A stretch of 64,000 bases of DNA from the NCBI GenBank assembly GCA_964036045.1, contig OZ038402.1, forward strand, positions 12,233,739 through 12,297,738, in the 5' to 3' direction. This document shows positions 1 through 11,837 of this stretch, in pieces. The position numbers and the translations under genes are program-made. This DNA is from Eutreptiella sp. 'Long Island Sound 2002'. Its lineage: Eukaryota > Euglenozoa > Euglenophyceae > Eutreptiales > Eutreptiaceae. The notes beneath the pieces were generated by a model that worked only from the letters and a program-made list of their open reading frames with translations, made no database searches and was not told the DNA's origin. Position 1 is the first letter of the stretch; each line of letters starts with the position of its first letter.

Positions 1-791
1 TTTCCGAGAATTTTCCGAGAATTTTCCGAGAATTTTCCGAGAATTTTCCGAGAATTTTCCGAGAATTTTCCGAGAATTTTCCGAGAATTTTCTGAGAATT
101 TTCCGAGAATTTTCCGTCAATTTTCCGAGAATTTTCCGAGAATTTTCCGAGAATTTTCCGAGAATTTTCCGAGAATTTTCCGAGAATTTTCCGAGAATTT
201 TCCGAGAATTTTCCGAGAATTTTCCGAGAATTTTCCGAGAATTTTCTGAGAATTTTCCGAGAATTTTCCGTCAATTTTCCGAGAATTTTCCGAGAATTTT
301 CCGAGAATTTTCCGAGAATTTTCTGAGAATTTTCCGAGAATTTTCTGAGAATTTTCCGAGAATTTTCCGAGAATTTTCCGAGAATTTTCCGAGAATTTTC
401 CGAGAATTTTCCGAGAATTTTCCGAGAAGTTTTTGAGAATTTTCCGAGAATTTTCCGAGAATTTTCTGAGAATTTTCTGAGAATTTTCCGAGAATTTTCC
501 GAGAATTTTCCGAGAATTTTCCGAGAATTTTCCGAGAATTTTCCGAGAATTTTCTGAGAATTTTCCGAGAATTTTCCGAGAATTTTCCGAGAATTTTCCG
601 AGAATTTTCCGAGAATTTTCCGAGAATTTTCCGAGAATTTTCCGAGAATTTTCCGAGAATTTTCCGAGAATTTTCCGAGAATTTTCCGAGAATTTTCTGA
701 GAATTTTCTGAGAATTTTCCGTCAATTTTCCGAGAATTTTCCGAGAATTTTCTGAGAATTTTCCGAGAATTTTCCGAGAATTTTCCGAGAA

Positions 792-801
792 ATTCCGAGA
801 A
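792..801 (+). repeat. 10-base unit ATTCCGAGAA
   Basis: One base is missing from the T run, so unit phase shifts by -1 here. The same variant occurs at 1220, 428 bases (39 units minus one) downstream. Confidence 0.95.
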
Positions 802-994
802 TTTTCCGAGAATTTTCCGAGAATTTTCCGAGAATTTTCCGAGAAGTTTTTGAGAATTTTCCGAGAATTTTCCGAGAATTTTCCGAGGATTTTCCGAGAA
901 TTTTCCGAGAATTTTCCGAGAATTTTCCGAGAATTTTCCGAGAATTTTCCGAGAATTTTCCGAGAATTTTCCGAGAATTTTCTGAGAATTTTCC

Positions 995-3909
995 GTCAAT
1001 TTTCTGAGAATTTTCCGAGAATTTTCCGAGAATTTTCCGAGAATTTTCCGAGAATTTTCCGAGAATTTTCCGAGAATTTTCCGAGAATTTTCCGAGAATT
1101 TTCCGAGAATTTTCTGAGAATTTTCTGAGAATTTTCTGAGAATTTTCCGTCAATTTTCCGAGAATTTTCCGAGAATTTTCTGAGAATTTTCCGAGAATTT
1201 TCCGAGAATTTTCCGAGAAATTCCGAGAATTTTCCGAGAATTTTCCGAGAATTTTCCGAGAATTTTCCGAGAAGTTTTTGAGAATTTTCCGAGAATTTTC
1301 CGAGAATTTTCTGAGAATTTTCTGAGAATTTTCCGAGAATTTTCCGAGAATTTTCCGAGAATTTTCCGAGAATTTTCTGAGAATTTTCTGAGAATTTTCC
1401 GAGAATTTTCCGAGAATTTTCCGAGAATTTTCCGTCAATTTTCCGAGAATTTTCCGAGAATTTTCCGAGAATTTTCCGAGAATTTTCCGAGAATTTTCCG
1501 AGAATTTTCCCAGAATTTTCCGAGAATTTTCCGAGAATTTTCCGATGATTTTCCGAGAATTTTCCGAGAATTTTCCGAGAATTTTCCGAGAATTTTCCGA
1601 GAATTTTCCGAGAATTTCCCGAGAATTTTCCGTCAATTTTCCGAGAATTTTCCGAGAATTTTCCGAGAATTTTCCGAGAATTTTCCGAGAATTTTCCGAG
1701 AATTTTCCGAGAATTTTCAGAGAATTTTCCGAGAATTTTCCGCGAATTTTCCGAGAATTTTCCGAGAATTTTCCGAGAATTTTCCGAGAATTTTCTGAGA
1801 ATTTTCTGAGAATTTTCCGAGAATTTTCCGAGAATTTTCCGAGAATTTTCCGAGAATTTTCCGAGAATTTTCCGAGAATTTTCCGAGAATTTTCCGAGAA
1901 TTTTCCGAGAATTTTCTGAGAATTTTCCGAGAATTTTCCGTCAATTTTCCGAGAATTTTCCGAGAATTTTCCGAGAATTTTCCGAGAATTTTCCGAGAAT
2001 TTTCCGAGAATTTTCCGAGAATTTTCCGAGAATTTTCCGAGAATTTTCCGAGAATTTTCTGAGAATTTTCCGAGAATTTTCCGTCAATTTTCCGAGAATT
2101 TTCCGAGAATTTTCCGAGAATTTTCCGAGAATTTTCTGAGAATTTTCCGAGAATTTTCTGAGAATTTTCCGAGAATTTTCCGAGAATTTTCCGAGAATTT
2201 TCCGAGAATTTTCCGAGAATTTTCCGAGAATTTTCCGAGAATTTTCCGAGAAGTTTTTGAGAATTTTCCGAGAATTTTCCGAGAATTTTCTGAGAATTTT
2301 CTGAGAATTTTCCGAGAATTTTCCGAGAATTTTCCGAGAATTTTCCGAGAATTTTCCGAGAATTTTCCGAGAATTTTCTGAGAATTTTCTGAGAATTTTC
2401 CGAGAATTTTCCGAGAATTTTCCGAGAATTTTCCGAGAATTTTCCGAGAATTTTCCGAGAATTTTCCGAGAATTTTCTGAGAATTTTCCGAGAATTTTCC
2501 GAGAATTTTCCGAGAATTTTCCGAGAATTTTCCGAGAATTTTCTGAGAATTTTCTGAGAATTTTCCGAGAATTTTCCGAGAATTTTCCGAGAATTTTCCG
2601 AGAATTTTCCGAGAATTTTCTGAGAATTTTCTGAGAATTTTCCGAGAATTTTCCGAGAATTTTCCGAGAATTTTCCGAGAATTTTCCGAGAATTTTCCGA
2701 GAATTTTCCGAGAATTTTCCGAGAATTTTCCGAGAATTTTCCGAGAATTTTCTGAGAATTTTCCGAGAATTTTCTGAGAATTTTCTGAGAATTTTCCGAG
2801 AATTTTCCGAGAATTTTCCGAGAATTTTCCGAGAATTTTCCGAGAATTTTCCGAGAAATTTTCGAGAATTTTCCGAGAATTTTCGGAGAATTTTCCGAGA
2901 ATTTTCCGAGAATTTTCCGAGAATTTTCCGAGAATTTTCCGAGAATTTTCCGAGAATTTTCCGAGAATTTTCTGAGAATTTTCCGAGAATTTTCTGAGAA
3001 TTTTCCGAGAATTTTTCGAGAATTTTCCGAGAATTTTCCGAGAATTTTCCGAGAAGTTTTTGAGAATTTTCCGAGAATTTTCCGAGAATTTTCTGAGAAT
3101 TTTCTGAGAATTTTCCGAGAATTTTCCGAGAATTTTCCGAGAATTTTCCGAGAATTTTCCGAGAATTTTCTGAGAATTTTCTGAGAATTTTCCGAGAATT
3201 TTCCGAGAATTTTCCGAGAATTTTCCGTCAATTTTCCGAGAATTTTCCGAGAATTTTCCGAGAATTTTCCGAGAATTTTCCGAGAATTTTCCGAGAATTT
3301 TCCCAGAATTTTCCGAGAATTTTCCGAGAATTTTCCGATGATTTTCCGAGAATTTTCCGAGAATTTTCCGAGAATTTTCCGAGAATTTTCCGAGAATTTT
3401 CCGAGAATTTCCCGAGAATTTTCCGTCAATTTTCCGAGAATTTTCCGAGAATTTTCCGAGAATTTTCCGAGAATTTTCCGAGAATTTTCCGAGAATTTTC
3501 CGAGAATTTTCCGAGAATTTTCCGAGAATTTTCCGCGAATTTTCCGAGAATTTTCCGAGAATTTTCCGAGAATTTTCCGAGAATTTTCTGAGAATTTTCT
3601 GAGAATTTTCCGAGAATTTTCCGAGAATTTTCCGAGAATTTTCCGAGAATTTTCCGAGAATTTTCCGAGAATTTTCCGAGAATTTTCCGAGAATTTTCCG
3701 AGAATTTTCCGAGAATTTTCCGAGAATTTTCCGAGAATTTTCTGAGAATTTTCCGAGAATTTTCCGTCAATTTTCCGAGAATTTTCCGAGAATTTTCCGA
3801 GATTTTTCCGAGAATTTTCCGAGAATTTTCCGAGAATTTTCCGAGAATTTTCCGAGAATTTTCCGAGAATTTTCCGAGAATTTTCTGAGAATTTTCCGAG
3901 GATTTTCCG
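995..3909 (+). repeat. Higher-order block L, copy 1
   Basis: GTCAA units have their G at 995, 1149, 1434, 1632, 1940, 2083, 3227, 3425, 3766 and 3909, with CCCAGAA near 1510 and CGATGA at 1544. The same ladder recurs 4,213 bases to the right. Intervals of 154, 285, 198, 308, 143, 1144, 198, 341 and 143 compare with 154, 286, 198, 308, 143, 1155, 187, 341 and 165 in copy 2. The 285/286 difference is the 10-base unit at 1220-1229, present only in this copy. The other differences are whole units. The true ends lie in canonical sequence around these marks. Confidence 0.8.
1220..1229 (+). repeat. 10-base unit ATTCCGAGAA
   Basis: Second copy of the variant seen at 792. It is absent from the matching place 4,213 bases further right, so it arose in, or was lost from, only one copy of block L. 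Confidence 0.95.
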
Positions 3910-5206
3910 TCAATTTTCCGAGAATTTTCCGAGAATTTTCCGAGAATTTTCCGAGAATTTTCTGAGAATTTTCCGAGAATTTTCTGAGAATTTTCCGAGA
4001 ATTTTCCGAGAATTTTCCGAGAATTTTCCGAGAATTTTCCGAGAATTTTCCGAGAATTTTCCGAGAATTTTCCGAGAAGTTTTTGAGAATTTTCCGAGAA
4101 TTTTCCGAGAATTTTCTGAGAATTTTCTGAGAATTTTCCGAGAATTTTCCGAGAATTTTCCGAGAATTTTCCGAGAATTTTCCGAGAATTTTCCGAGAAT
4201 TTTCTGAGAATTTTCTGAGAATTTTCCGAGAATTTTCCGAGAATTTTCCCAGAATTTTCCGAGAATTTTCCGAGAATTTTCCGAGAATTTTCCGAGAATT
4301 TTCTGAGAATTTTCCGAGAATTTTCCGAGAATTTTCCGAGAATTTTCCGAGAATTTTCCGAGAATTTTCCGAGAATTTTCCGAGAATTTTCTGAGAATTT
4401 TCCGAGAATTTTCCGAGAATTTTCCGAGAATTTTCCGAGAATTTTCCGAGAATTTTCCGAGAATTTTCCGAGAATTTTCTGAGAATTTTCCGAGAATTTT
4501 CTGAGAATTTTCTGAGAATTTTCCGAGAATTTTCCGAGAATTTTCCGAGAATTTTCCGAGAATTTTCCGAGAATTTTCCGAGAATTTTCCGAGAATTTTC
4601 CGAGAATTTTCCGAGAATTTTCCGAGAATTTTCTGAGAATTTTCCGAGAATTTTCCGTCAATTTTCCGAGAATTTTCCGAGAATTTTCCGAGAATTTTCC
4701 GAGAATTTTCTGAGAATTTTCCGAGAATTTTCTGAGAATTTTCCGAGAATTTTCCGAGAATTTTCCGAGAATTTTCCGAGAATTTTCCGAGAATTTTCCG
4801 AGAATTTTCCGAGAATTTTCCGAGAAGTTTTTGAGAATTTTCCGAGAATTTTCCGAGAATTTTCTGAGAATTTTCTGAGAATTTTCCGAGAATTTTCCGA
4901 GAATTTTCCGAGAATTTTCCGAGAATTTTCCGAGAATTTTCCGAGAATTTTCTGAGAATTTTCCGAGAATTTTCCGAGAATTTTCCGAGAATTTTCCGAG
5001 AATTTTCCGAGAATTTTCCGAGAATTTTCCGAGAATTTTCCGAGAATTTTCCGAGAATTTTCCGAGAATTTTCCGAGAATTTTCCGAGAATTTTCCGAGG
5101 ATTTTCCGAGAATTTTCCGAGAATTTTCCGAGAATTTTCCGAGAATTTTCCGAGAATTTTCCGAGAATTTTCCGAGAATTTTCCGAGAATTTTCTGAGAA
5201 TTTTCC

Positions 5207-8144
5207 GTCAATTTTCTGAGAATTTTCCGAGAATTTTCCGAGAATTTTCCGAGAATTTTCCGAGAATTTTCCGAGAATTTTCCGAGAATTTTCCGAGAAT
5301 TTTCCGAGAATTTTCCGAGAATTTCCCGAGAATTTTCTGAGAATTTTCTGAGAATTTTCCGTCAATTTTCCGAGAATTTTCCGAGAATTTTCTGAGAATT
5401 TTCCGAGAATTTTCCGAGAATTTTCCGAGAATTTTCCGAGAATTTTCCGAGAATTTTCCGAGAATTTTCCGAGAAGTTTTTGAGAATTTTCCGAGAATTT
5501 TCCGAGAATTTTCTGAGAATTTTCTGAGAATTTTCCGAGAATTTTCCGAGAATTTTCCGAGAATTTTCCGAGAATTTTCCGAGAATTTTCTGAGAATTTT
5601 CTGAGAATTTTCCGAGAATTTTCCGAGAATTTTCCGAGAATTTTCCGTCAATTTTCCGAGAATTTTCCGAGAATTTTCCGAGAATTTTCCGAGAATTTTC
5701 CGAGAATTTTCCGAGAATTTTCCCAGAATTTTCCGAGAATTTTCCGAGAATTTTCCGATGATTTTCCGAGAATTTTCCGAGAATTTTCCGAGAATTTTCC
5801 GAGAATTTTCCGAGAATTTTCCGAGAATTTCCCGAGAATTTTCCGTCAATTTTCCGAGAATTTTCCGAGAATTTTCCGAGAATTTTCCGAGAATTTTCCG
5901 AGAATTTTCCGAGAATTTTCCGAGAATTTTCCGAGAATTTTCCGCGAATTTTCCGAGAATTTTCCGAGAATTTTCCGAGAATTTTCCGAGAATTTTCTGA
6001 GAATTTTCTGAGAATTTTCCGAGAATTTTCCGAGAATTTTCCGAGAATTTTCCGAGAATTTTCCGAGAATTTTCCGAGAATTTTCCGAGAATTTTCCGAG
6101 AATTTTCCGAGAATTTTCCGAGAATTTTCTGAGAATTTTCCGAGAATTTTCCGTCAATTTTCCGAGAATTTTCCGAGAATTTTCCGAGAATTTTCCGAGA
6201 ATTTTCCGAGAATTTTCCGAGAATTTTCCGAGAATTTTCCGAGAATTTTCCGAGAATTTTCCGAGAATTTTCTGAGAATTTTCCGAGAATTTTCCGTCAA
6301 TTTTCCGAGAATTTTCCGAGAATTTTCCGAGAATTTTCTGAGAATTTTCCGAGAATTTTCTGAGAATTTTCCGAGAATTTTCCGAGAATTTTCCGAGAAT
6401 TTTCCGAGAATTTTCCGAGAATTTTCCGAGAATTTTCCGAGAATTTTCCGAGAAGTTTTTGAGAATTTTCCGAGAATTTTCCGAGAATTTTCTGAGAATT
6501 TTCTGAGAATTTTCCGAGAATTTTCCGAGAATTTTCCGAGAATTTTCCGAGAATTTTCCGAGAATTTTCCGAGAATTTTCTGAGAATTTTCTGAGAATTT
6601 TCCGAGAATTTTCCGAGAATTTTCCGAGAATTTTCCGAGAATTTTCCGAGAATTTTCCGAGAATTTTCCGAGAATTTTCTGAGAATTTTCCGAGAATTTT
6701 CCGAGAATTTTCCGAGAATTTTCCGAGAATTTTCCGAGAATTTTCTGAGAATTTTCTGAGAATTTTCCGAGAATTTTCCGAGAATTTTCCGAGAATTTTC
6801 CGAGAATTTTCCGAGAATTTTCCGAGAATTTTCCGAGAATTTTCTGAGAATTTTCTGAGAATTTTCCGAGAATTTTCCGAGAATTTTCCGAGAATTTTCC
6901 GAGAATTTTCCGAGAATTTTCCGAGAATTTTCCGAGAATTTTCCGAGAATTTTCCGAGAATTTTCCGAGAATTTTCTGAGAATTTTCCGAGAATTTTCTG
7001 AGAATTTTCTGAGAATTTTCCGAGAATTTTCCGAGAATTTTCCGAGAATTTTCCGAGAATTTTCCGAGAATTTTCCGAGAATTTTTCGAGAATTTTCCGA
7101 GAATTTTCGGAGAATTTTCCGAGAATTTTCCGAGAATTTTCCGAGAATTTTCCGAGAATTTTCCGAGAATTTTCCGAGAATTTTCCGAGAATTTTCTGAG
7201 AATTTTCCGAGAATTTTCTGAGAATTTTCCGAGAATTTTTCGAGAATTTTCCGAGAATTTTCCGAGAATTTTCCGAGAAGTTTTTGAGAATTTTCCGAGA
7301 ATTTTCCGAGAATTTTCTGAGAATTTTCTGAGAATTTTCCGAGAATTTTCCGAGAATTTTCCGAGAATTTTCCGAGAATTTTCCGAGAATTTTCTGAGAA
7401 TTTTCTGAGAATTTTCCGAGAATTTTCCGAGAATTTTCCGAGAATTTTCCGTCAATTTTCCGAGAATTTTCCGAGAATTTTCCGAGAATTTTCCGAGAAT
7501 TTTCCGAGAATTTTCCGAGAATTTTCCCAGAATTTTCCGAGAATTTTCCGAGAATTTTCCGATGATTTTCCGAGAATTTTCCGAGAATTTTCCGAGAATT
7601 TTCCGAGAATTTTCCGAGAATTTCCCGAGAATTTTCCGTCAATTTTCCGAGAATTTTCCGAGAATTTTCCGAGAATTTTCCGAGAATTTTCCGAGAATTT
7701 TCCGAGAATTTTCCGAGAATTTTCCGAGAATTTTCCGAGAATTTTCCGCGAATTTTCCGAGAATTTTCCGAGAATTTTCCGAGAATTTTCCGAGAATTTT
7801 CTGAGAATTTTCTGAGAATTTTCCGAGAATTTTCCGAGAATTTTCCGAGAATTTTCCGAGAATTTTCCGAGAATTTTCCGAGAATTTTCCGAGAATTTTC
7901 CGAGAATTTTCCGAGAATTTTCCGAGAATTTTCCGAGAATTTTCCGAGAATTTTCTGAGAATTTTCCGAGAATTTTCCGTCAATTTTCCGAGAATTTTCC
8001 GAGAATTTTCCGAGAATTTTCCGAGAATTTTCCGAGAATTTTCCGAGAATTTTCCGAGAATTTTCCGAGAATTTTCCGAGAATTTTCCGAGAATTTTCCG
8101 AGAATTTTCCGAGAATTTTCTGAGAATTTTCCGAGAATTTTCCG
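5207..8144 (+). repeat. Higher-order block L, copy 2
   Basis: GTCAA marks at 5207, 5361, 5647, 5845, 6153, 6296, 7451, 7638, 7979 and 8144 match those of copy 1 at an offset of 4,213 bases, give or take one or two whole units. CCCAGAA near 5723 and CGATGA at 5757 are also offset by exactly 4,213. The copy is therefore a segmental duplicate that has since gained or lost single 11-base units. Its right part overlaps the 2,079-base tandem duplication starting near 7.1 kb, so duplications are nested. Confidence 0.8.
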
Positions 8145-9191
8145 TCAATTTTCCGAGAATTTTCCGAGAATTTTCCGAGAATTTTCCGAGAATTTTCTGA
8201 GAATTTTCCGAGAATTTTCTGAGAATTTTCCGAGAATTTTCCGAGAATTTTCCGAGAATTTTCCGAGAATTTTCCGAGAATTTTCCGAGAATTTTCCGAG
8301 AAGTTTTTGAGAATTTTCCGAGAATTTTCCGAGAATTTTCTGAGAATTTTCTGAGAATTTTCCGAGAATTTTCCGAGAATTTTCCGAGAATTTTCCGAGA
8401 ATTTTCCGAGAATTTTCCGAGAATTTTCTGAGAATTTTCTGAGAATTTTCCGAGAATTTTCCGAGAATTTTCCGAGAATTTTCCGAGAATTTTCCGAGAA
8501 TTTTCCGAGAATTTTCCGGGAATTTTCTGAGAATTTTCCGAGAATTTTCCGAGAATTTTCCGAGAATTTTCCGAGAATTTTCCGAGAATTTTCCGAGAAT
8601 TTTCCGAGAATTTTCTGAGAATTTTCCGAGAATTTTCCGAGAATTTTCCGAGAATTTTCCGAGAATTTTCCGCGAATTTTCCGAGAATTTTCCGAGAATT
8701 TTCTGAGAATTTTCCGAGAATTTTCTGAGAATTTTCTGAGAATTTTCCGAGAATTTTCCGAGAATTTTCCGAGAATTTTCCGAGAATTTTCCGAGAATTT
8801 TCCGAGAATTTTTCGAGAATTTTCCGAGAATTTTCGGAGAATTTTCCGAGAATTTTCCGCGAATTTTCCGAGAATTTTCCGAGAAGTTTCCGAGAATTTT
8901 CCGAGAATTTTCTGAGAATTTTCCGAGAATTTTCCGAGAATTTTCCGAGATTTTCCCGAGAATTTTCCGAGAATTTTCTGAGAATTTTCCAAGAATTTTC
9001 AGAGAATTTTCCGAGATTTTCCCGAGAATTTTCCAAGAATTTTCCGAGAATTTTCCGAGAATTTTCCGAGAATTTTCCGAGAATTTTCCGAGAATTTTCT
9101 GAGAATTTTCCGAGAATTTTCCGAGAATTTTCCGTCAATTTTCCGAGAATTTTCCGAGAATTTTCCGAGAATTTTCCGTCAATTTTCCGAG
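7113..9191 (+). repeat. 2,079-bp tandem duplication, copy 1
   Basis: Markers in this segment reappear exactly 2,079 bases (189 units) later: GAAGTTTTT 7280 and 9359; CGATGA 7561 and 9640; CCGGG 8516 and 10595; GAAGTTTCC 8884 and 10963; CCAAG 8991 and 11070; paired GTCAA 9134/9178 and 11213/11257. The left breakpoint falls between CGGAG near 7107, which is not shared, and CTGAG at 7196, which is shared. The copies are not identical. The interval from GTCAA 7979 to GTCAA 8144 is 165 bases here and 154 in copy 2, and CTGAG 8219 to GAAGTTTTT 8303 is 84 here and 95 there: two compensating one-unit changes. Confidence 0.88.
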
Positions 9192-11270
9192 AATTTTCCG
9201 AGAATTTTCCGAGAATTTTCCGAGAATTTTCCGAGAATTTTCCGAGAATTTTCCGAGAATTTTCCGAGAATTTTCTGAGAATTTTCCGAGAATTTTCTGA
9301 GAATTTTCCGAGAATTTTTCGAGAATTTTCCGAGAATTTTCCGAGAATTTTCCGAGAAGTTTTTGAGAATTTTCCGAGAATTTTCCGAGAATTTTCTGAG
9401 AATTTTCTGAGAATTTTCCGAGAATTTTCCGAGAATTTTCCGAGAATTTTCCGAGAATTTTCCGAGAATTTTCTGAGAATTTTCTGAGAATTTTCCGAGA
9501 ATTTTCCGAGAATTTTCCGAGAATTTTCCGTCAATTTTCCGAGAATTTTCCGAGAATTTTCCGAGAATTTTCCGAGAATTTTCCGAGAATTTTCCGAGAA
9601 TTTTCCCAGAATTTTCCGAGAATTTTCCGAGAATTTTCCGATGATTTTCCGAGAATTTTCCGAGAATTTTCCGAGAATTTTCCGAGAATTTTCCGAGAAT
9701 TTCCCGAGAATTTTCCGTCAATTTTCCGAGAATTTTCCGAGAATTTTCCGAGAATTTTCCGAGAATTTTCCGAGAATTTTCCGAGAATTTTCCGAGAATT
9801 TTCCGAGAATTTTCCGAGAATTTTCCGCGAATTTTCCGAGAATTTTCCGAGAATTTTCCGAGAATTTTCCGAGAATTTTCTGAGAATTTTCTGAGAATTT
9901 TCCGAGAATTTTCCGAGAATTTTCCGAGAATTTTCCGAGAATTTTCCGAGAATTTTCCGAGAATTTTCCGAGAATTTTCCGAGAATTTTCCGAGAATTTT
10001 CCGAGAATTTTCCGAGAATTTTCCGAGAATTTTCTGAGAATTTTCCGAGAATTTTCCGTCAATTTTCCGAGAATTTTCCGAGAATTTTCCGAGAATTTTC
10101 CGAGAATTTTCCGAGAATTTTCCGAGAATTTTCCGAGAATTTTCCGAGAATTTTCCGAGAATTTTCCGAGAATTTTCCGAGAATTTTCTGAGAATTTTCC
10201 GAGAATTTTCCGTCAATTTTCCGAGAATTTTCCGAGAATTTTCCGAGAATTTTCCGAGAATTTTCTGAGAATTTTCCGAGAATTTTCTGAGAATTTTCCG
10301 AGAATTTTCCGAGAATTTTCCGAGAATTTTCCGAGAATTTTCCGAGAATTTTCCGAGAATTTTCCGAGAATTTTCCGAGAAGTTTTTGAGAATTTTCCGA
10401 GAATTTTCCGAGAATTTTCTGAGAATTTTCTGAGAATTTTCCGAGAATTTTCCGAGAATTTTCCGAGAATTTTCCGAGAATTTTCCGAGAATTTTCCGAG
10501 AATTTTCTGAGAATTTTCTGAGAATTTTCCGAGAATTTTCCGAGAATTTTCCGAGAATTTTCCGAGAATTTTCCGAGAATTTTCCGAGAATTTTCCGGGA
10601 ATTTTCTGAGAATTTTCCGAGAATTTTCCGAGAATTTTCCGAGAATTTTCCGAGAATTTTCCGAGAATTTTCCGAGAATTTTCCGAGAATTTTCTGAGAA
10701 TTTTCCGAGAATTTTCCGAGAATTTTCCGAGAATTTTCCGAGAATTTTCCGCGAATTTTCCGAGAATTTTCCGAGAATTTTCTGAGAATTTTCCGAGAAT
10801 TTTCTGAGAATTTTCTGAGAATTTTCCGAGAATTTTCCGAGAATTTTCCGAGAATTTTCCGAGAATTTTCCGAGAATTTTCCGAGAATTTTTCGAGAATT
10901 TTCCGAGAATTTTCGGAGAATTTTCCGAGAATTTTCCGCGAATTTTCCGAGAATTTTCCGAGAAGTTTCCGAGAATTTTCCGAGAATTTTCTGAGAATTT
11001 TCCGAGAATTTTCCGAGAATTTTCCGAGATTTTCCCGAGAATTTTCCGAGAATTTTCTGAGAATTTTCCAAGAATTTTCAGAGAATTTTCCGAGATTTTC
11101 CCGAGAATTTTCCAAGAATTTTCCGAGAATTTTCCGAGAATTTTCCGAGAATTTTCCGAGAATTTTCCGAGAATTTTCTGAGAATTTTCCGAGAATTTTC
11201 CGAGAATTTTCCGTCAATTTTCCGAGAATTTTCCGAGAATTTTCCGAGAATTTTCCGTCAATTTTCCGAG
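9192..11270 (+). repeat. 2,079-bp tandem duplication, copy 2
   Basis: This is the direct tandem copy of the preceding 2,079 bases, joined without spacer or junction sequence. It carries the same unusual neighbourhood near its right end: GAAGTTTCC, then GAGATTTTCCC, CCAAG, TTTTCAGAG, a second GAGATTTTCCC, and GTCAA twice 44 bases apart at 11213 and 11257. The right breakpoint lies between 11257, which matches, and about 11354, where the expected CTGAG of a further copy is absent. Confidence 0.88.
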
Positions 11271-11465
11271 AATTTTCCGAGAATTTTCCGAGAATTTTCC
11301 GAGAATTTTCCGAGAATTTTCCGAGAATTTTCCCAGAATTTTCCGAGAATTTTCCGAGAATTTTCCGATGATTTTCCGAGAATTTTCCGAGAATTTTCCG
11401 AGAATTTTCCGAGAATTTTCCGAGAATTTTCCGAGAATTTTCTGAGAATTTTCCGAGAATTTTCC

Positions 11466-11837
11466 GTCAATTTTCCGAGAATTTTCCGAGAATCTTCCGA
11501 GAATTTTCCGAGAATTTTCTGAGAATTTTCTGAGAATTTTCCGAGAATTTTCCGAGAATTTTCCGAGAATTTTCCGAGAATTTTCCGAGAATTTTCCGAG
11601 AATTTTCTGAGAATTTTCCGAGAATTTTCCGAGAATTTTCCGTCAATTCCTGAGAATTTTCCGAGAATTTTCCGAGAATTTTCCGTCAATTTTCCGAGAA
11701 TTTTCCGAGAATTTTCCGAGAATTTTCCGAGAATTTTCCGAGAATTTTCCGAGAATTTTCCCAGAATTTTCCGAGAATTTTCCGAGAATTTTCCGATGAT
11801 TTTCCGAGAATTCTCCGAGAATTTTCCGAGAATTTTC
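11466..11837 (+). repeat. Shortened M1 + M2 block, copy 1
   Basis: Order seen: GTCAA 11466, GAATCTTCC, CTGAG pair, CTGAG, GTCAA 11642 with the 10-base unit, GTCAA 11685, CCCAGAA near 11760, CGATGA 11795, EcoRI-type GAATTC at 11808-11813, then GTCAA near 11838. A similar CCCAGAA/CGATGA pair lies just upstream at about 11333/11367. Confidence 0.75.
11647..11656 (+). repeat. 10-base unit TTCCTGAGAA, copy 1 of 4
   Basis: Follows GTCAA. Combines a one-base loss with the CTGAG variant. The identical unit recurs at 13769, 16969 and 18838. Confidence 0.95.

Larger units (their letters stand above)
1..8870 (+). repeat. Left domain, GAAGTTTTT-marked
   Basis: This part uses a limited set of variants: GTCAA, CTGAG (often as adjacent pairs), CCCAGAA, CGATGA, CGCGAA, AATTTCCCGAG and GAAGTTTTT. 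GAAGTTTTT has its variant G at 429, 846, 1274, 2253, 3056, 4079, 4827, 5476, 6455, 7280 and 8303 here, then at 9359 and 10382. Spacings are multiples of 11 (979, 803, 1023, 748, 649, 979, 825, 1023), except the first two, which each lose one base to a 10-base unit. GAAGTTTCC, GAATCTTCC and TTTTGCG, frequent further right, were not seen here. The edge is gradual. No gene is present. Confidence 0.8.

Noticed and set aside
116-120. TTGACG (reverse complement of CGTCAA) as a bacterial -35 box or plant W-box
   Set aside because: It recurs as a satellite variant, no -10 element lies at the right distance, and the last base does not fit the W-box core (TTGAC followed by C or T).
5846-8992. A 1,048-residue open frame on the - strand, and similar frames of up to 1,115 residues (59806-63153)
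   Set aside because: They are forced by a stop-free 11-base unit that returns to frame every 33 bases. All frames show the same repeat, they overlap one another in different frames, and starts depend on TTG in a satellite variant.
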